Origin: an uncultured Prevotellaceae bacterium
Lineage (GTDB): Bacteria > Bacteroidota > Bacteroidia > Bacteroidales > Muribaculaceae
Assembly (NCBI GenBank): GCA_937916085.1
Contig: CALGGO010000030.1
Coordinates: 1-14,837 of the forward strand
Direction of reading: 5' to 3'
DNA: 14,837 nt
Shown in pieces: positions 13,138 through 14,837 of the stretch. A program made the translations under genes and the position numbers. The notes beneath the pieces were generated by a model. It saw only the letters and a list, made by a program, of their open reading frames with translations, searched no databases and was not told the origin of the DNA. The number at the start of each line of letters is the position of its first letter. Position 1 is the stretch's first letter.

Positions 13138-14634
13138 TTATTTATAAAGTGGTAATTTAATAATGAATTTCGAACCTTTACCCACTTCGCTCTCGGCCTT
13201 GATGGTGCCGCCAAAGAGGGTTATCATCTTGTGTACGTATGCCAGGCCCAATCCAAAGCCTTTCACGTCGTGGCGATTGCCGGTCGAGACGCGGTAGAAT
13301 TTCTCAAATATCTTTTTCAGGTCGTCGCGCTTGATGCCTATGCCATTGTCTTCCACAGTGATGGTGATGTGTGAGTCGTCGGGGTTGCTGGTGGTCACCG
13401 AGAGTTCTGGCTCCACACCCTCACGGCGGTACTTGATGGCATTGTCGAGGAGATTGAAGATTACGTTGGTGAAGTGCATCTCATCAACATTGACGATGGG
13501 GTCGTCGCTGTTGAGATTGGCTGTGATTGTACCGCCAAATTTCTCCACCTTGAGCTTGTAGGTGTTCACCACGCTGTAGATTACTGAGTCGGCATCCACC
13601 TCCTGGAGCTTCATCGTAGCACTGGTGCGGTCAAACATCGACATCTGCAGCACCTTCTCCACCTGGAATCGCAGGCGCTTGGTCTCGTCCTTGATAACCG
13701 TAGAGGCCTGCTTCAGCAATGCCGGGCTCTTGACCACCGCCTCGTCGTCGAGCATCTGTGCAGCTAGTGAGATAGATGAGATAGGAGTCTTGAACTCGTG
13801 GGTCATATTGTTGATGAAGTCGTTCTTTATCTCGCTCAACTTCTTTTGCCTGAAAATGAGGATTACAGTAAAGATAAAGAGCCCCATGAGCAAGAAAGTG
13901 AAAAGCAGCGACGGCAGCATAAAGCGCACCGACGAGAACACATAGTCGCTCTTAGAGGGGAACACCACTTTTAGGGTGGCATAGCTACCGTTGGGGCTGT
14001 TGGGAAAGAGAATCTGCGAATAGATGTTGTCGTCCTTTTTCACGCTCTGCTCATAGCCTGTGGTGCAATAGGTTATCGCCGCCGACTGATTGACAACGGC
14101 AAACTCAAACGGCATATTCAGCCCATTGCGCTGAAGCTCCTGGTCGATATATACTCGCACTAATGACGAGTCGGCGCGCTCAGCGATGGGACGATCGCTG
14201 GCATGTTCCAAGATATTGAGAATCACCTCATTGAGCAGCGCTTTCTGATATAGATACTCGCCCTTGAGGATTTCCTGACGGTAGCGGTTATTGCTAAAAC
14301 GGGGTGAGAGGCTGTTTTTGCCGGTATCAAACCGTGAACCAGAACCAGCGTTTAACGAGCTGCTACCATTTAAGTCTATGTCTTTGCTGAACTGCCTACC
14401 GTTAATGCCCCTCATTTTGGACTGAGAGTTATCGAGATGCTTGTCGAGGAAATATTTTGTCTCGTCACGCTCCAAATTCGACGCCACATTATAGAGGCTC
14501 AGTGTCACCAACTCGCGGAAGTGGTCGTTGCGCATTTTTACCATTTTCTCAATATACATGATTTGCATGAACAGCAACCCAAGCAGAGTCACCGCCATCA
14601 ATATCGTTATGAGCCAAATGGTAGATTTTTTCAT
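13138..14634 (-). CDS. rprX: Membrane sensor histidine kinase RprX
   Basis: The 498-aa kinase has helix 1 at about residues 5-27, a periplasmic sensor region of about 210 residues, and helix 2 at about 240-262. A HisKA domain follows with phospho-acceptor His279 in MTHEFKTP. The ATPase domain has the N box NLLDNAIKY at 394-402, the G1 box VEDNGIGI, FEKFYRV, and the G2 box at 459-465 (GFGLGLA). It autophosphorylates and transfers phosphate to the adjacent RprY. The ATG at 14634, followed by Lys-Lys and the first helix, is chosen as start. An in-frame TTG at 14658 would add eight polar residues and is less likely. The periplasmic domain is Ser/Asn-rich and I do not recognise its ligand. The operon promoter is the -7 box at 14735-14728. 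Confidence 0.92.
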   Translation of the reverse strand: MKKSTIWLITILMAVTLLGLLFMQIMYIEKMVKMRNDHFRELVTLSLYNVASNLERDETKYFLDKHLDNSQSKMRGINGRQFSKDIDLNGSSSLNAGSGSRFDTGKNSLSPRFSNNRYRQEILKGEYLYQKALLNEVILNILEHASDRPIAERADSSLVRVYIDQELQRNGLNMPFEFAVVNQSAAITYCTTGYEQSVKKDDNIYSQILFPNSPNGSYATLKVVFPSKSDYVFSSVRFMLPSLLFTFLLMGLFIFTVILIFRQKKLSEIKNDFINNMTHEFKTPISSISLAAQMLDDEAVVKSPALLKQASTVIKDETKRLRFQVEKVLQMSMFDRTSATMKLQEVDADSVIYSVVNTYKLKVEKFGGTITANLNSDDPIVNVDEMHFTNVIFNLLDNAIKYRREGVEPELSVTTSNPDDSHITITVEDNGIGIKRDDLKKIFEKFYRVSTGNRHDVKGFGLGLAYVHKMITLFGGTIKAESEVGKGSKFIIKLPLYK

Positions 14635-14727
14635 TTTTGAGTCATCTGAAATGTCCAAAAAAAGTCATTAGCACATCAAAAAACACCATAATGTGTTAAG
14701 AAACGACCAAAAATTAACTTTACGGTG

Positions 14728-14744
14728 CAAAATTAACAAAACTA
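14728..14744 (-). promoter_or_regulatory. Promoter of rprX-rprY, two overlapping candidate -7 boxes
   Basis: On the minus strand TAGTTTTG (14744-14737) and TAATTTTG (14735-14728) both fit TAnnTTTG, 9 nt apart. Neither has a clear TTTG 19 nt upstream; the region above (14750-14790) is a run of A/T. Either gives a leader of roughly 85-95 nt before the rprX ATG at 14634. Confidence 0.5.
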
Positions 14745-14837
14745 TGTGAAATTAAAAAATTTTGAGCAATTTTTTTCTAAAAAAATATTTTTTTACAGTT
14801 TGGAGTGCAAAAAAGGGGAAAAGAAAACTCGGGGAAT
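14745..14837. other. AT-rich upstream region, no gene seen
   Basis: The last 93 bases hold long A and T runs, then a purine-rich end. No ORF, RNA or terminator is supportable; the next gene lies beyond the window. Confidence 0.5.

Noticed and set aside
14635..14658. N-terminal extension of RprX from an in-frame TTG
   Set aside because: The eight extra residues are polar and precede a typical Lys-Lys plus hydrophobic membrane start at the ATG at 14634.

Overview
The window looks like a chromosomal segment from a member of the order Bacteroidales (Bacteroidetes), most likely a gut or oral genus near Bacteroides, Prevotella or the Muribaculaceae. The evidence is convergent. Promoters fit the phylum's TAnnTTTG -7 box, several of them with a TTTG-like -33 box 19-20 nt upstream. 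Start codons lack Shine-Dalgarno sequences. The gene content is typical of the group: an RprX/RprY-type two-component system, a lipidated TamA homologue (TamL), a secreted dipeptidyl peptidase IV and Cys-anchored lipoproteins. No plasmid, phage or insertion-sequence gene is visible, so this is core-type chromosome with unusual intergenic repeats.

Layout from left to right: tRNA-Arg(TCT) on the minus strand, divergent from queA (queuosine synthesis). queA converges on a small unidentified lipoprotein gene through a bidirectional terminator. Then come an ABC exporter half-transporter with a degenerate ATP site, a DPP-IV serine peptidase, and a gene-free stretch (6372-6928) holding two tandem-repeat arrays and a candidate minus-strand small RNA. 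Next are tamL and a HAD phosphatase (gph-like), probably co-transcribed; tRNA-Val(TAC) with promoter and terminator; and an FNT-family channel gene overlapping a NUDIX hydrolase gene. On the minus strand follow a PlsC-type acyltransferase and the rprX-rprY operon, whose promoter lies near the right edge.

The genes are mostly housekeeping and envelope functions: tRNA maturation, outer-membrane assembly (TamL), phospholipid synthesis (PlsC), envelope or stress signalling (RprXY), periplasmic dipeptide release (DPP-IV) and metabolite repair (phosphatase, NUDIX). They do not form one pathway.

The most unusual material is non-coding. Six intergenic arrays have a 7-bp period in four different consensus families. 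Five of them start on, or run into, the stop codon of the preceding gene. Two pairs of loci share a consensus. One array is followed by a 10-bp-period array and one by a 9-bp-period array. In addition, a GC-rich palindromic element sits in frame inside queA, an AT-rich in-frame insertion sits inside the ABC transporter nucleotide-binding domain, and a candidate small RNA of about 145 nt carries two segments antisense to A-rich translation-start regions, one matching the DPP-IV start codon region in this window over 13 nt.
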